This document shows, in pieces, positions 26,113 through 35,383 of a stretch of 36,097 nt of DNA. How positions within the stretch are numbered: the stretch's first letter is position 1; each line of letters opens with the position of its first letter. This DNA comes from CAUZSN01 sp963582345. Its GTDB lineage: Bacteria > Planctomycetota > Planctomycetia > Planctomycetales > Planctomycetaceae. The notes below the pieces were generated by a model. It was not told where the DNA came from. It made no database searches and saw only the letters and a program-made list of their open reading frames with translations. The position numbers and the translations under genes were made by a program. The stretch is taken from contig CAUZSN010000015.1 in NCBI GenBank assembly GCA_963582345.1, forward strand, positions 1 through 36,097, read 5' to 3'.

Positions 26113-27083
26113 AAATTGATGTTTCGGTGCACGACAAATCCAGGCACTTTGCCTCGAATAGTAAACAGCGTCTTCCCGGCCGTAATGTACAACGTTCGCA
26201 AGTCCTCGCCGCCGAACGTTACGTTTGTCACCACATCTTCAGGAATCGGGACACGACCTTGAAGTTCGCCACTAGGTTTGACGATCCAAATCCCTGGAGG
26301 AACGTCGTTTGATTCATGAGGCCCTCGAGAGCGGCTAATTCCGGCAGCGATATACAAATTCCCCTGCTGGTCGATAGTCATGCCGTCTGCCCCACGGCCG
26401 GGCGCGAAATCGAACACGACGCGCTGATTGCTCAGCGATCCATCGTCGGCCAGATCAAAGGCCCAAATCTTGCGGTTGCCCCCGAAGACCGGACAGCTAT
26501 CGACAACATAGATAGTTTGTTCGTCAGGTGCCAAAGCGATTCCATTCGGACGTTCGATGTCAGGCTGTGAAATCATTCGCAAAACAGTTCCGTTAGGATC
26601 GATCCGGTACACTGACTCGTGCTCCATCTCCATTGTCGTGCGATCGGCGTAACAGGGATCTGTAAAAAAGATGCGACCGTTCGAGCAAGCGGCAATGTCA
26701 TTGGGAGCATTGAATCGAGCCCCTTCATATCGCTCGGTCAAAACTTCCACACTACCGGTAGTCATATTGGTTTGAGTGATCCGGCGACCGCCATGCCATC
26801 GTCCGTCGCTACTCAATCCAATTCCTTCACATGTCAGCAGTCGGCCATTCCGGTCAAACAGCAGACCGTTGGCATATCCGCTGGGTTCTCGCCATACGCT
26901 GTGCATGCCACTCTGCGGGTCGAACTGCATAATACGGTTATTGGCGAGATCCGAGAAATAGACGGTTCCGTCAGACGCAACCGCAGGGCCTTCTGTAAAG
27001 GCAATCGCGGTGACTGGATCGACATTGGCGTTAGGGTCGACGAACTCGGCCGGCAATGAAACACAATGATAATCGGTCACCAT
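26109..27083 (-). CDS. SMP-30/gluconolactonase-family beta-propeller
   Basis: The 324-residue protein has the six-bladed SMP-30 pattern: FTEGPAVASDGTVYFSDLAN, YANGLLFDRNGRLLTCEG, ARFNAPNDIAACSNGRIFFT, PNGIALAPDEQTIYVVDSC, and GADGMTIDQQGNLYIAAG. The Glu of FTEGP, the Asn of APNDI and the Asp of VVDS match the usual divalent-metal ligands. It should hydrolyse a sugar lactone such as gluconolactone. No signal peptide is visible, so it is probably cytoplasmic. It is separated from the upstream ACT gene by 3 bases and overlaps moaB by 4. Confidence 0.9.
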   Translation of the reverse strand: MVTDYHCVSLPAEFVDPNANVDPVTAIAFTEGPAVASDGTVYFSDLANNRIMQFDPQSGMHSVWREPSGYANGLLFDRNGRLLTCEGIGLSSDGRWHGGRRITQTNMTTGSVEVLTERYEGARFNAPNDIAACSNGRIFFTDPCYADRTTMEMEHESVYRIDPNGTVLRMISQPDIERPNGIALAPDEQTIYVVDSCPVFGGNRKIWAFDLADDGSLSNQRVVFDFAPGRGADGMTIDQQGNLYIAAGISRSRGPHESNDVPPGIWIVKPSGELQGRVPIPEDVVTNVTFGGEDLRTLYITAGKTLFTIRGKVPGFVVHRNINL

Positions 27084-27086
27084 CGT

Positions 27087-27593
27087 TTAGAAGTACTCGT
27101 CGTCTTCCCGCAGGTCATTCTCCGTAATGACCCGCAATTCCTTTTCGCGTAAGAGATGCAATCCTTGATCGATATCGTCAACGTACAATGCGATGGCGCC
27201 TCGACCCTTGCGCCGATACAGCAGCGGATAGGTGTAGTGAATATTAACTTCGGCTTCCAACAACGCCGTGCAGACGGTGACATACGGCTGCGCCACGTCG
27301 GGCAATTCGACACCAATAACATCATTTTCGAAAACCGTGAAGTTCGCCAATTCGAACAATTCGTGTCCACGTTCATAATTGTTAAACATCAGCCGGATGA
27401 TGGCACAATCGACTGAATCCACAATACTTAAAGCGATGACTCGCAAATCGTCTTTTTCCGTTTGACGCAACAGATCGTTGAGCAAGCCCACTCGGTTTTC
27501 CAAAAAGACGCAAAACTGCCTTAAGCAGGGCCAGTCTCGTCCACGCATGGTGGCCGGGTTAGATAATTCGCCGCCGCCGTAGCTCATGGACAT
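27087..27593 (-). CDS. Tandem ACT-domain regulatory protein
   Basis: The 168-residue protein contains LRQFCVFLENRVGLLNDLLR, a classic ACT strand-helix opening, followed by VIALSIVDSVDCAIIRLMF. A second half with VTVCTALLEAEVNIHYTYPL resembles a second ACT unit. Such proteins bind amino acids or similar ligands as regulators. The start may be the ATG 15 codons later (MRGRDWPCLRQF), since the preceding residues are poorly structured. It heads the four-gene minus-strand run with the SMP-30, MoaB and LPG-type genes. The ligand is unknown. Confidence 0.75.
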   Translation of the reverse strand: MSMSYGGGELSNPATMRGRDWPCLRQFCVFLENRVGLLNDLLRQTEKDDLRVIALSIVDSVDCAIIRLMFNNYERGHELFELANFTVFENDVIGVELPDVAQPYVTVCTALLEAEVNIHYTYPLLYRRKGRGAIALYVDDIDQGLHLLREKELRVITENDLREDDEYF

Positions 27594-27787
27594 GACAATA
27601 TTCCGAGAAATCTCATGGTGGATATCCTACTCAACGCTCAGCCAACTGGTACCGGCCAACCTGAACTTGAGTGGCAAGCCCTTGAGACAGTGACTGCCAA
27701 ACTGGATCAACATTTTCGCAGCCAACTCTTTATGGTATACCACTTTATGAATACTTACTCAAGCATCAACGAAGGAGTTTACCACGC

Positions 27788-28417
27788 GTGATCCGGACAC
27801 TTGTGTTCGACCTGGGTAATGTTTTGGTTTATTTTTCGCACCGGAAGATGTGTGCGCAAATCGGTGCTTTGTGTAATCGATCGTCCGAATCGATCGATGA
27901 CGTTCTCTTTCAATCGGATTTGCAAGCAAACTTCGAACGGGGCAGGGTAACGGAAGACCAGTTTCATCAACAGCTTGAACAATCAGTAGGGCAACGGATG
28001 GACAAAGGCGATCTGCTCCAGGCCTGTTCAGAAATTTTCGAGATAAATTTGTCCATTCTCCCGGTCCTCGACACACTGATGGTGCGAGGTTACCGCCTAG
28101 TGCTGCTTTCCAATGTATGTGTCACGCATTTCGAATACGTCCAAAACCACTTCGACGTGCTTAATAGATTTGACGAATACGTGGTCTCGTACCAAATCGG
28201 AGCTGTCAAACCCGAACCGGAAATTTTCGAAGCAATATTGCACGCTATCAAATGCGATCCCAACGAGTGTTTCTACACGGACGATGTTGCGGAATATGTT
28301 CACACGGGCCTCAGCTACGGATTGCAAGCGGAAGTTTTTTGCAACACTGACACTCTGATCCACCAATTGGGCGAACACAGAATTCTACTTGATTCGGACG
28401 CTGATATGGTCAATTGA
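27788..28417 (+). CDS. HAD-superfamily hydrolase (haloacid dehalogenase-like, subfamily IA)
   Basis: The 209-residue protein starts with GTG. Motif I is VFDLGNVLV with the nucleophile Asp but Gly where phosphatases usually have the second Asp, as in the YihX/GPP-like HAD-IA group. Motif II is VLLSNVC, motif III is the Lys in IGAVKPEPEIF, and motif IV is CFYTDDVAEYV. The helical cap lies between residues 20 and 80. It likely acts on a small phosphorylated metabolite. It stands divergent from the ACT operon and 61 bases before the aquaporin gene. Confidence 0.88.
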   Translation: MIRTLVFDLGNVLVYFSHRKMCAQIGALCNRSSESIDDVLFQSDLQANFERGRVTEDQFHQQLEQSVGQRMDKGDLLQACSEIFEINLSILPVLDTLMVRGYRLVLLSNVCVTHFEYVQNHFDVLNRFDEYVVSYQIGAVKPEPEIFEAILHAIKCDPNECFYTDDVAEYVHTGLSYGLQAEVFCNTDTLIHQLGEHRILLDSDADMVN

Positions 28418-28478
28418 CAGTACCAAATGGTCAAAGTAAGCTAGCCGTGACTTCTCTGACCCAGGCTACGGTGCTGTT

Positions 28479-29204
28479 ATGCAACCAATCAGACAATGCG
28501 TCGCTGAAGCGATCGGAACCTTTTACCTGTGTTTTGCCGGAATTGCTGCAATTCTGTCAACTGAAGCTCCCATTAATAGTGGGATCGGCCTTGTCGGAAT
28601 TGCCTTCGCGCACGGCCTTGCCCTATCGATCGCCGTGTGTACATTCGGTGGACTTTCGGGTGCTCACTTTAATCCGGCTGTTACGTGCGGAATGCTGGCA
28701 ACCGGACGAATTAAGGCTCCTCTGGCCGGAGCCTACATCCTTTTTCAACTTGTAGGTGCAACAATCGCCTCGATTGTTTGCGCTGTAATATTTCCGGGTG
28801 AAGCCGTTGCCAGTGCGAAGCTAGGGATTCCGTTGCCTCCGGCACCCGATTCGACAGGCGGATGGGATGTGGGGACCGGTACTATTCTGCTGGTCGAATT
28901 CATTCTGACTTTCTTGCTCGTGACGTCCATTTTCGGTGTGGCAGTTGACGAGCGTGGCAAGGCGGTCAAGATTGGTGGATTCGCGATCGGTCTGACGGTC
29001 ACCTTCGACATCCTGGCGGGTGGGACGATCACGGGTGCATCAATGAACCCAGCTCGATCGTTTGGACCTGCATTCGTCTCGTTTTTGCGAGGGGCGAGCT
29101 CTTGGCAGTTTCATTGGTGCTATTGGGTCGCTCCGATTGCTGGAGGTATCGCGGCGTCACTGCTCTACCACCACTTCCTGTTGAAGGAAAACGGCGACAC
29201 TTAA
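28479..29204 (+). CDS. MIP-family aquaporin (AqpZ-like)
   Basis: The 241-residue channel has six spans and two half-helices with the Asn-Pro-Ala boxes HFNPAVTCG and SMNPARSFGPA. GTFYLCFAGIAAIL opens helix 1, and FAHGLALSIAV and EFILTFLLVTSIFGV are typical helix 2 and 4 segments. The Arg after the second NPA belongs to the selectivity filter. The length and the lack of an inserted loop favour a water channel over a glycerol facilitator, but a neutral-solute role is not excluded. It may share a transcript with the HAD gene. Confidence 0.92.
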   Translation: MQPIRQCVAEAIGTFYLCFAGIAAILSTEAPINSGIGLVGIAFAHGLALSIAVCTFGGLSGAHFNPAVTCGMLATGRIKAPLAGAYILFQLVGATIASIVCAVIFPGEAVASAKLGIPLPPAPDSTGGWDVGTGTILLVEFILTFLLVTSIFGVAVDERGKAVKIGGFAIGLTVTFDILAGGTITGASMNPARSFGPAFVSFLRGASSWQFHWCYWVAPIAGGIAASLLYHHFLLKENGDT

Positions 29205-29399
29205 TACCTAGTGTCGAATGCAGTTCGTATAGATCAGGCTCCGCCCGACTTCAAACCACAAAGTCATCCCGTCGCGGCGATCTTCATGCCCTTTGGAGTC
29301 TTTCATGGACGCTGTTCCTCTACTCGATGGTCTGTGTATGCTATTCGGTGTTGAACGGCCACGGACTGGTAAATTCAGTCTTGCGCAATGGAATGAATC

Positions 29400-30794
29400 A
29401 TGAAGATGAGGGTGAAGGTTGCTCAGATTTTGAAGGGTGGCCGAACTGGACAACAAGTCGAAGTTAGCGGCTGGGTGCGGACGCGCCGCGATTCTAAGCA
29501 AGGATTCTCATTCGTCGAACTCAACGACGGAAGCTGCCTAGCGAATCTGCAAATCGTCATTGACTCCAACGTTGCCGGTGATGAAGCGACGATTAAACAC
29601 GTCACAACTGGCACCAGTGTCGCAGTGAGCGGCGAACTGAAGGATTCGCCAGGAAAGGGGCAGCGACTGGAACTGCATGCGCAATCATTAAAGGTGCTGG
29701 GGTTGGCAGATCCGGACAGCTATCCGCTGCAAAAGAAACGACACAGCTTCGAGTTCCTACGGGACATCGCCCACTTGCGGCCGCGGACCAACACCTTTGG
29801 CGCGATTGCTCGCGTGCGCAATGCCGTCTGCGCCGCAATTCACAATTACTTTCAGTCGCGCGGCTTCCTATATATCCAGACGCCAATCATCACGACCAAC
29901 GACTGCGAAGGAGCCGGAGAACTGTTTCAGGTTACGACTTTGGACCTGGTTCGTTTGGCGCAACTGGAAACCGAAATCGATTACGCGCAGGACTTCTTCG
30001 GCAAACCGGCATCGCTGACTGTCAGCGGGCAATTGGAAGCTGAGATCTTCGCCACGTCTGTCGGAGACTGCTACACGTTCGGTCCGACGTTTCGGGCCGA
30101 GAATTCCAACACCACACGACATCTGGCCGAATTCTGGATGGTCGAACCCGAAATGCCGTTCTACGAACTGGTAGACAACTTAGACCTGGCCGAAGACTTC
30201 ATACGCACGATTGTTCGAGATGTCCGTCAGGAGTGTACGGATGACTTGGAGTTCTTCAATCTGCGGATCGACAAGACGGTGATCGAAACGTTGGACAACA
30301 TCACCGAAAATGAATTCGTCCGCCTGTCCTATACCGAAGCGATTGGCATTCTGTCCAACAGCAGCCGGCAATTTGAGTACCCGATTGAATGGGGCCGAGA
30401 TCTACAATCGGAACACGAACGCTATTTGACAGAACAGCACTTCCAGCAGCCGGTGATTCTGTACGATTTTCCGAGAACGATTAAGCCATTCTACATGCGG
30501 TGCAACGACGACGGAAAAACCGTCCGTGCCATGGATGTGTTGGTTCCACGAGTTGGCGAGATAATTGGCGGTAGCCAGCGCGAAGAACGGCTGGACGTAC
30601 TGACGCAACGAATGCAAGAATGCGACCTGGATCCGGCCGATTACTGGTGGTACGTAGATCTGCGTCGGTACGGTAGCGTACCACATTCTGGATTTGGATT
30701 AGGACTAGAGCGCACCATTCAACTCATCACGGGAATGACCAATATTCGAGATTGCATACCGTTTCCCAGGACACCCAAAAATTCAGAATTCTGA
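29400..30794 (+). CDS. asnS: Asparaginyl-tRNA synthetase
   Basis: The 464-residue class II synthetase charges tRNA-Asn. It has an N-terminal OB-fold anticodon domain (GWVRTRRDSKQGFSFVELND), motif 1 around YIQTPIITTNDCEGAGELFQ, the AsnS segment SLTVSGQLEAEIFATSVGDCYTF, motif 2 FGPTFRAENSNTTRHLAEFW, and motif 3 GFGLGLERTI. The length matches bacterial AsnS. The start is the ATG at 29400, or the third codon (MRVKVAQIL). Presence of AsnS implies direct charging rather than only the transamidation route. It lies 184 bases upstream of initiator tRNA-Met. Confidence 0.96.
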   Translation: MKMRVKVAQILKGGRTGQQVEVSGWVRTRRDSKQGFSFVELNDGSCLANLQIVIDSNVAGDEATIKHVTTGTSVAVSGELKDSPGKGQRLELHAQSLKVLGLADPDSYPLQKKRHSFEFLRDIAHLRPRTNTFGAIARVRNAVCAAIHNYFQSRGFLYIQTPIITTNDCEGAGELFQVTTLDLVRLAQLETEIDYAQDFFGKPASLTVSGQLEAEIFATSVGDCYTFGPTFRAENSNTTRHLAEFWMVEPEMPFYELVDNLDLAEDFIRTIVRDVRQECTDDLEFFNLRIDKTVIETLDNITENEFVRLSYTEAIGILSNSSRQFEYPIEWGRDLQSEHERYLTEQHFQQPVILYDFPRTIKPFYMRCNDDGKTVRAMDVLVPRVGEIIGGSQREERLDVLTQRMQECDLDPADYWWYVDLRRYGSVPHSGFGLGLERTIQLITGMTNIRDCIPFPRTPKNSEF

Positions 30795-30978
30795 TCGAAT
30801 GAGACGTTACAGAATCTGGAAAGCGACCAACATAACTGGACGTGATCCGGTAAATTGCGTCCAGATTTCGAAGTTCACGCTCTCGACGAATCGAGTTCAG
30901 CCGATATAATTGACTACGTTGTGTTTTATTCGACTGTGCCGTGTGTCATCTAAATTGACACGCAGGCGAAGCCTATGA

Positions 30979-31052
<74 letters not shown>

Positions 31053-31210
31053 CTTGAGTAACTTGCATCAAGGCGCACTTGATCGCATGCCCCGAAAAAA
31101 TCGGGGCTTTTTCATGCGCGGCTCCAGCCAATTGTGACTCGACGCACTGTCCTGCACACTTGCTGCACCGGATTCTACACCGCTTCCGCATCGCTTTTGG
31201 ATACCTCTCC
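31053..31210 (-). pseudogene. Relic of an integrase C-terminus at tRNA-Met
   Basis: The minus strand directly beyond the tRNA 3' end carries pieces similar to the tail of the tRNA-Gln integrase. One frame reads KRCGSGVESGAASVQDSASS, comparable to FERAIKGGAESGAQ there; another reads AAHEKAPIFSGHAIKCALMQ and then runs into the antisense tRNA as TGFEPATSRL. Frameshifts separate these, and the catalytic domain is gone. The 19-base DNA core at 31165-31183 is nearly identical to copies in both halves of the tRNA-Gln integrase. It marks a former integration into tRNA-Met. Confidence 0.6.
31086..31118. terminator. Strong GC hairpin with T run after tRNA-Met
   Basis: GCCCCGA and TCGGGGC pair around AAAAA and are followed by TTTTT; outer CATG and CATG arms extend the stem. 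It fits a factor-independent terminator for the tRNA-Met transcript on the plus strand. The same bases encode the KAPIFSG part of the integrase relic on the other strand, so it came with the element or was co-opted. Confidence 0.65.
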
Positions 31211-31214
31211 CAGC

Positions 31215-31455
31215 AGCGCAACTTACCATCGATGTTCGGGACACCAGTCGAAAGTCTTGAAATAGTCAAAAAGGCAAGACTGAGTTGTTCCAGTAGCGGC
31301 ATCATCTTCCGAGTCTCTTGAAAAACTTCTGGCGCCGTGTTTTCTTGGAGCCACTTGATTTGGATGTCTCGCACTTCCTTGTCCTCATCAAGCAGGAGAT
31401 CATATATTACGGACCGGGCACCAATCGGTATAAAAAACACTTGCCAGATGTGAAC
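31215..31455 (-). pseudogene. Fragment resembling the C-terminal region of a planctomycete M48-type metallopeptidase
   Basis: A minus-strand frame contains IGARSVIYDLLLDEDKEVRD, IQIKWLQENTAPEVFQETRK and MMPLLEQLSLAFLTISRLST. From memory this pattern (ARxxxYxLLLDxDxxVRxxQ followed by the leucine-rich segment) occurs in the cytoplasmic tail of planctomycete M48 peptidases. No membrane domain and no HExxH remain, and the frame has no start of its own. It is best read as debris left beside the tRNA-Met integration scar. Confidence 0.4.
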
Positions 31456-31494
31456 GTTTTCATTCAGTGAGCGATTGACCGTAGGAGCGCAATA

Positions 31495-33222
31495 TTGAGA
31501 GCTCAGTTCGAAACAAGCAGGCTTAAGAATTTGGTCGCCATAGTTTTTCCTTTGTCGATCTTGATGATCGGATATATGAATTTCGGCACCGCAGCCGAAC
31601 CGGCCGACCAGACGGACAGTAGCATTGTGGATCTGTCGCTCATGGTTGGAACTGATTATCCGTGTACGTGGCCCCAGGGGGCACCCTATTTCCAAATGAA
31701 CCATTACAAACGCATCGGCCCCGGCAGCACGTACAATAGTGACGTTCTGACGATCGACCAAAATACCGGAACGCAAATTGATTTTCCGCCTCACTCACTT
31801 TCGCGCCCAGGGTCGAACCGGCCAAATGCTAGCCCGTACGGATCACATTTCGGCGATAAGATAAAGGCGTGGCAATTTGGCGGTGAGGCTTGTGTAATCG
31901 ACATACGCCAGCTCTTAGATAAAGCTCCAAATGGTTTCAGTCCTCTGGTGCGAGTAGAACACATCAAGGCCTGGGAAAAGAAACACCGCGAACTAGGCAA
32001 GGGCGACGTCGTGTTGCTGTCCTCTGGATACAGTGACAAGTACTACATGCGACTGCCCGAAGGGCGTGCATTCATTGCCGATCCACTGGAAAGGAAAAGA
32101 ACAGCCTGGCCGGATCCCGACCCTGGCTGCATGGAATACATTGCCCAGAAAGGCGTACATCACATTGTGGTCGACAGCCCTAGTATGGGCCCGATGCCAA
32201 ATCTGGCGGAGCCGGTTCATATTGCCGGTCTAAAGTACGGTGCCATTTTCACCGAGGGAGCAACGGGCCTTGGGCAGCTACCCGCTACAGGAACGTTCTA
32301 TTGGTGTTCGGGACCCCGACATACCATGGCCCCCTGCGGCGAAGCGCGTGCCCTGGCTGTGACGAATCCACAACTTGCCAATTTCCTGATCGCAGCCACA
32401 CGCAAGAAACAAGTTGCCGAGTTAACGGTAGTCGCCACCGCCAACCTTCCGCTCATGTGGCCCGGACACCGTATAGGCGAACACCGTCAAGCCTATTATG
32501 TGGTCGACGTCTACCATGCTGACTTGATCGACGTCAAATTTCATACACGGATCTTCGATAGCAATTCGACCACTCACCTGGTACCGCCCACGTTTGCGCT
32601 TCCCGCTCCAGGTTTCGACAACAACAGCTATGCGCCAGAAGTCCGAGTGTGGCTAGCCGAATACGAGAAAAAATACGGTCCTCGCGGGACCAGCAACATG
32701 ACTACCGAAAAGGTTCCTCTATCGCACACCTGCGGCTGGGCTCGCGTGATTGATGTGTCCGGACTGGTTGGTACTACTGACCACGCCTCGTGGCCTGCAT
32801 CTCCGGAAATCACAACGGCTCAGATCCAGAATTACGAGAAGCAGCACGGCGAATTGAAGACCGGCCAGATCGTGCTGTTCCACAGTGGCCACGTTGACCA
32901 GACGTATCGACCGAAGAGTGACGCCTGCATGGTCGATCCGCTTGCCGGCAAGAGTGAAGGCTGGCCAGCTCCCGGTCCGGAGGTGATCATGTACTTGAAG
33001 AAGCGCGGCATACGTTGCGTCGCGACTGATGCGCCGTCGCTTGGCGGTGTCGACGCTAAGCGAGCAATGTTCACCTACTGGGCACTAGGAAGCCTGGAGA
33101 TGGTAGGAGTAGAGTTTCTAACCAACCTGAATGACATCCCCGAAAAGGCATACTTCATCTTTGCGCCAATCAAAATCCAGGGCTGCCATGGAGGGCCGGG
33201 AAGGGCGATGATTTATTATTAG
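31495..33222 (+). CDS. Exported protein with two tandem cyclase (kynurenine formamidase-like) domains
   Basis: The 575-residue protein starts at a TTG with TAGGAG 8 bases upstream and has a signal-like segment (LVAIVFPLSILMIGYMNFGTAAEP). Domain 1 (about 40-290) opens IVDLSLMVGTDYPCTWPQGA and domain 2 (about 310-575) has a matching fold. Cyclase-family (PF04199) enzymes use HxGTHxDxPxH to bind zinc; here domain 1 reads NTGTQIDFPPH and domain 2 reads NSTTHLVPPTF, so most ligands are replaced. The paired GDVVLLSSGYSDKYY and GQIVLFHSGHVDQTY segments show the duplication. A hydrolase role on an amide or lactone is a family guess. It converges with the CoA-transferase genes. Confidence 0.78.
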   Translation: MRAQFETSRLKNLVAIVFPLSILMIGYMNFGTAAEPADQTDSSIVDLSLMVGTDYPCTWPQGAPYFQMNHYKRIGPGSTYNSDVLTIDQNTGTQIDFPPHSLSRPGSNRPNASPYGSHFGDKIKAWQFGGEACVIDIRQLLDKAPNGFSPLVRVEHIKAWEKKHRELGKGDVVLLSSGYSDKYYMRLPEGRAFIADPLERKRTAWPDPDPGCMEYIAQKGVHHIVVDSPSMGPMPNLAEPVHIAGLKYGAIFTEGATGLGQLPATGTFYWCSGPRHTMAPCGEARALAVTNPQLANFLIAATRKKQVAELTVVATANLPLMWPGHRIGEHRQAYYVVDVYHADLIDVKFHTRIFDSNSTTHLVPPTFALPAPGFDNNSYAPEVRVWLAEYEKKYGPRGTSNMTTEKVPLSHTCGWARVIDVSGLVGTTDHASWPASPEITTAQIQNYEKQHGELKTGQIVLFHSGHVDQTYRPKSDACMVDPLAGKSEGWPAPGPEVIMYLKKRGIRCVATDAPSLGGVDAKRAMFTYWALGSLEMVGVEFLTNLNDIPEKAYFIFAPIKIQGCHGGPGRAMIYY

Positions 33223-33329
33223 GCCCCGACAAACGATCTGATTTCTCGTGACAAAGGCATGAATGTTGTCAGCTCGCTCAGCCAAAATTGTCATGATCAA
33301 CGGGTTGACCGGACATTGCCTTAGGGGTA

Positions 33330-34103
33330 CTACGAGCGGCCGATGATGTAGCGGTCAGGGTCGACCTCATCTCGCAGAATTCTTAACTGTTCGTCTTCAG
33401 GTTCTACAGTGACAGTGATTGGCGATTTGGTTAGCAGTTCAAAGCCGGTGCAATTCTGAACTTCATCCAACGTGACTCCCGGATGTAGTGATTCCACCTG
33501 CATTCGTTTCGAGGCGTCGTCGAAGCCCAGGATGGCCAGGTCCGTGATCACCTTAAACGGGCCCGTACCCGGTGGCAAACCCGCTGTTTCGCGCGCTCCC
33601 GGGCCATCAAGAAATCCGGGAGTGGTGATGAAATCAAGTCGCTCGACAAAACGTCGGCGATCATGAGGCGTGATCACCAGAATGCGCCAGCAGAACGAAC
33701 CTAAGTCGTTCGCCCCACCGCTGCCGGGAAAACGGACGCGGGGTCGCTGATAGTCTTCGCCAACCGTCGTTGAATTCAAGTTGCCATACTGGTCGATCTG
33801 GGCGCCGCCCAGAAATGTGTAATCAACTAGACCTCGTTGACACGTCTCCATGATATCGGCCATGCTGGTTGCCATCAGACCCCGATAAAATGTGCGCGAA
33901 TCGCCGACGCTGATGGGCATACGGGGCAATTGAGGCCCCACGCCGCCGGCTTCGAACATCAGTGTGAGATTCGGGGCCGTGGTCTTCTGTGCCAACATCG
34001 AAGCCGCACACGGTGCTCCAGTGCCGACGACAACAATCACGCCGTCTTCCAACAGACGGGCTGCGGCACAAATCGTAAGTTCCATTCGGGTATAGTCGGA
34101 CAT
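33330..34103 (-). CDS. CoA-transferase subunit B (glutaconate CoA-transferase/IpdB-like)
   Basis: The 257-residue protein, from the internal ATG MSDYTRME, belongs to family I CoA-transferases. LTLMFEAGGVGPQLPRMPIS carries the Glu that, in GctB, forms the covalent CoA thioester; VDYTFLGGAQIDQYGNLNST and RFPGSGGANDLGS are conserved. Keeping this Glu favours true CoA transfer over the hydrolase-like IpdAB. The longer frame from 34172 would run into the A subunit gene and is disfavoured. It is paired with the A subunit 46 bases upstream. The substrate (glutaconate, an oxoacid or a ring-cleavage product) is not predictable. Confidence 0.82.
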   Translation of the reverse strand: MSDYTRMELTICAAARLLEDGVIVVVGTGAPCAASMLAQKTTAPNLTLMFEAGGVGPQLPRMPISVGDSRTFYRGLMATSMADIMETCQRGLVDYTFLGGAQIDQYGNLNSTTVGEDYQRPRVRFPGSGGANDLGSFCWRILVITPHDRRRFVERLDFITTPGFLDGPGARETAGLPPGTGPFKVITDLAILGFDDASKRMQVESLHPGVTLDEVQNCTGFELLTKSPITVTVEPEDEQLRILRDEVDPDRYIIGRS

Positions 34104-34149
34104 AGGATCAGGTGTCAGGTTAGGGATCTGTAAAAGACATGCACAGCAG

Positions 34150-35154
34150 TCACGGATGCAGTTCTTGTTCACGCAGTTGTTCTAAACGTTGTTTTCCGCC
34201 GCAGCGTTCCAGGTATTCGGTGAAGTCGCTAACACCAAATATACAGTCGTCCAAAAACTGACGATGCGTTTCCGGATCGGATTCGGCCTGTAACCATTGC
34301 CGCAGATGGTCTTCGTCTGAATAGTATTCGTAAGGCATGTTTCCTGGATAGCTGCCGTAAGGAACTTCACAGACAGCATCGACACAATAGTAAGGAATAA
34401 TGGTCGCGGTCGGATCGCGGCGAATTTCATCGTTAGAGACAAGTCGTTCACAACTGATGATCAGCTTTTTTGCCGCGCGAGCCAAACACCAATCGGCAAC
34501 CGAAGTGCCTCGAATGCGGCAGTTGCCGAATGCGTCGGATTCATGGACGTGAATGAGGGCCAAGTCGGGCCACAGTGCAGGCACGGCGATTAGCTCTTGT
34601 CCAGTAAATGGACAAACAACTCTTCGGGCGGCGCTTTTTCGAAACGTGTCAGTCCCCGCAAGACTCCGAACCGGTAAATAAGGTACTCCCATGGCCGCCG
34701 CTTGAAAACGCAACGCCAATGTGTAGTTTGACCATTCGCAGAATTCAACCTGGCCGCTTTCACATACTCGCCGCGCGTGCGGCGACAAACCACGAGCTTC
34801 AAGCCCAACAATGTATGCGATGTCGACGCGCCGCAACAATTGGCCTCGCCCCGTTTCGTTGCCTGCACAGAGAATTTGGAAATCATGAGTCGTTGTATGA
34901 CCTGCCAAGCTTAGGTCCTGCTTCTGCTGCCGAACGATTTCGTGAAGTAAAGCCGTAGCAATGCGATTGCCACCGAAGCCACCAGACCCCAGATAATCTC
35001 CGTCGCTAACAAACTGGTCCACTGCCTCTGGCACCGACATAACTTTTTCAGCCAATGCTTTCGATTTGGCGCGAAACGTCTGCCGAGCATGATCGCTATC
35101 GGGGTTCATGAAAAGCGGACCAGAACCACACTGTTGTAAATTCTCTGCGCTCAT
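34150..35154 (-). CDS. CoA-transferase subunit A (glutaconate CoA-transferase/IpdA-like)
   Basis: The 334-residue protein (ATG at MSAENLQQC; a start 6 codons earlier is possible) has the GctA-like layout: KVMSVPEAVDQFVSDGDYLG, the glycine loop SGGFGGNRIATALLHEI, GLSPHARRVCESGQVEFCEW, VPALWPDLALIHVHESDAFG, and ISCERLVSNDEI. It forms the heteromeric enzyme with the B subunit encoded just downstream. The two genes form an operon transcribed away from the ROK kinase. No acyl-CoA dehydrogenase or other pathway gene is adjacent, so the pathway remains open. Confidence 0.84.
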   Translation of the reverse strand: MSAENLQQCGSGPLFMNPDSDHARQTFRAKSKALAEKVMSVPEAVDQFVSDGDYLGSGGFGGNRIATALLHEIVRQQKQDLSLAGHTTTHDFQILCAGNETGRGQLLRRVDIAYIVGLEARGLSPHARRVCESGQVEFCEWSNYTLALRFQAAAMGVPYLPVRSLAGTDTFRKSAARRVVCPFTGQELIAVPALWPDLALIHVHESDAFGNCRIRGTSVADWCLARAAKKLIISCERLVSNDEIRRDPTATIIPYYCVDAVCEVPYGSYPGNMPYEYYSDEDHLRQWLQAESDPETHRQFLDDCIFGVSDFTEYLERCGGKQRLEQLREQELHP

Positions 35155-35383
35155 CGTTGGCTCCACGCGCACTCAGACTTTAGAAGAAGACTATCTTTTC
35201 CAATTCCTCGGCTGAATCCGGGAAACTAGTTAAGCAAAACCGTCAACTGTCTGACTGGGAGGTTCTATAGTACAGATCCAACATTGACTCGCAACGGTTG
35301 ATTGGATCAGAAAACCGGCATGGCTTATACTCCTTATCCAGGAGAACTCATAGGACCGAATACGGATAAGTGGTACATTCTGG

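Noticed and set aside
28414..28755. A plus-strand frame overlapping the end of the HAD gene and the start of the aquaporin.
   Set aside because: The aquaporin in the other frame has both NPA boxes; this is a shadow.
30836..30864. A 7-bp hairpin (CTGGACG/CGTCCAG) after asnS as a terminator.
   Set aside because: The stem is short, the loop long and there is no T run, so the support is too weak.
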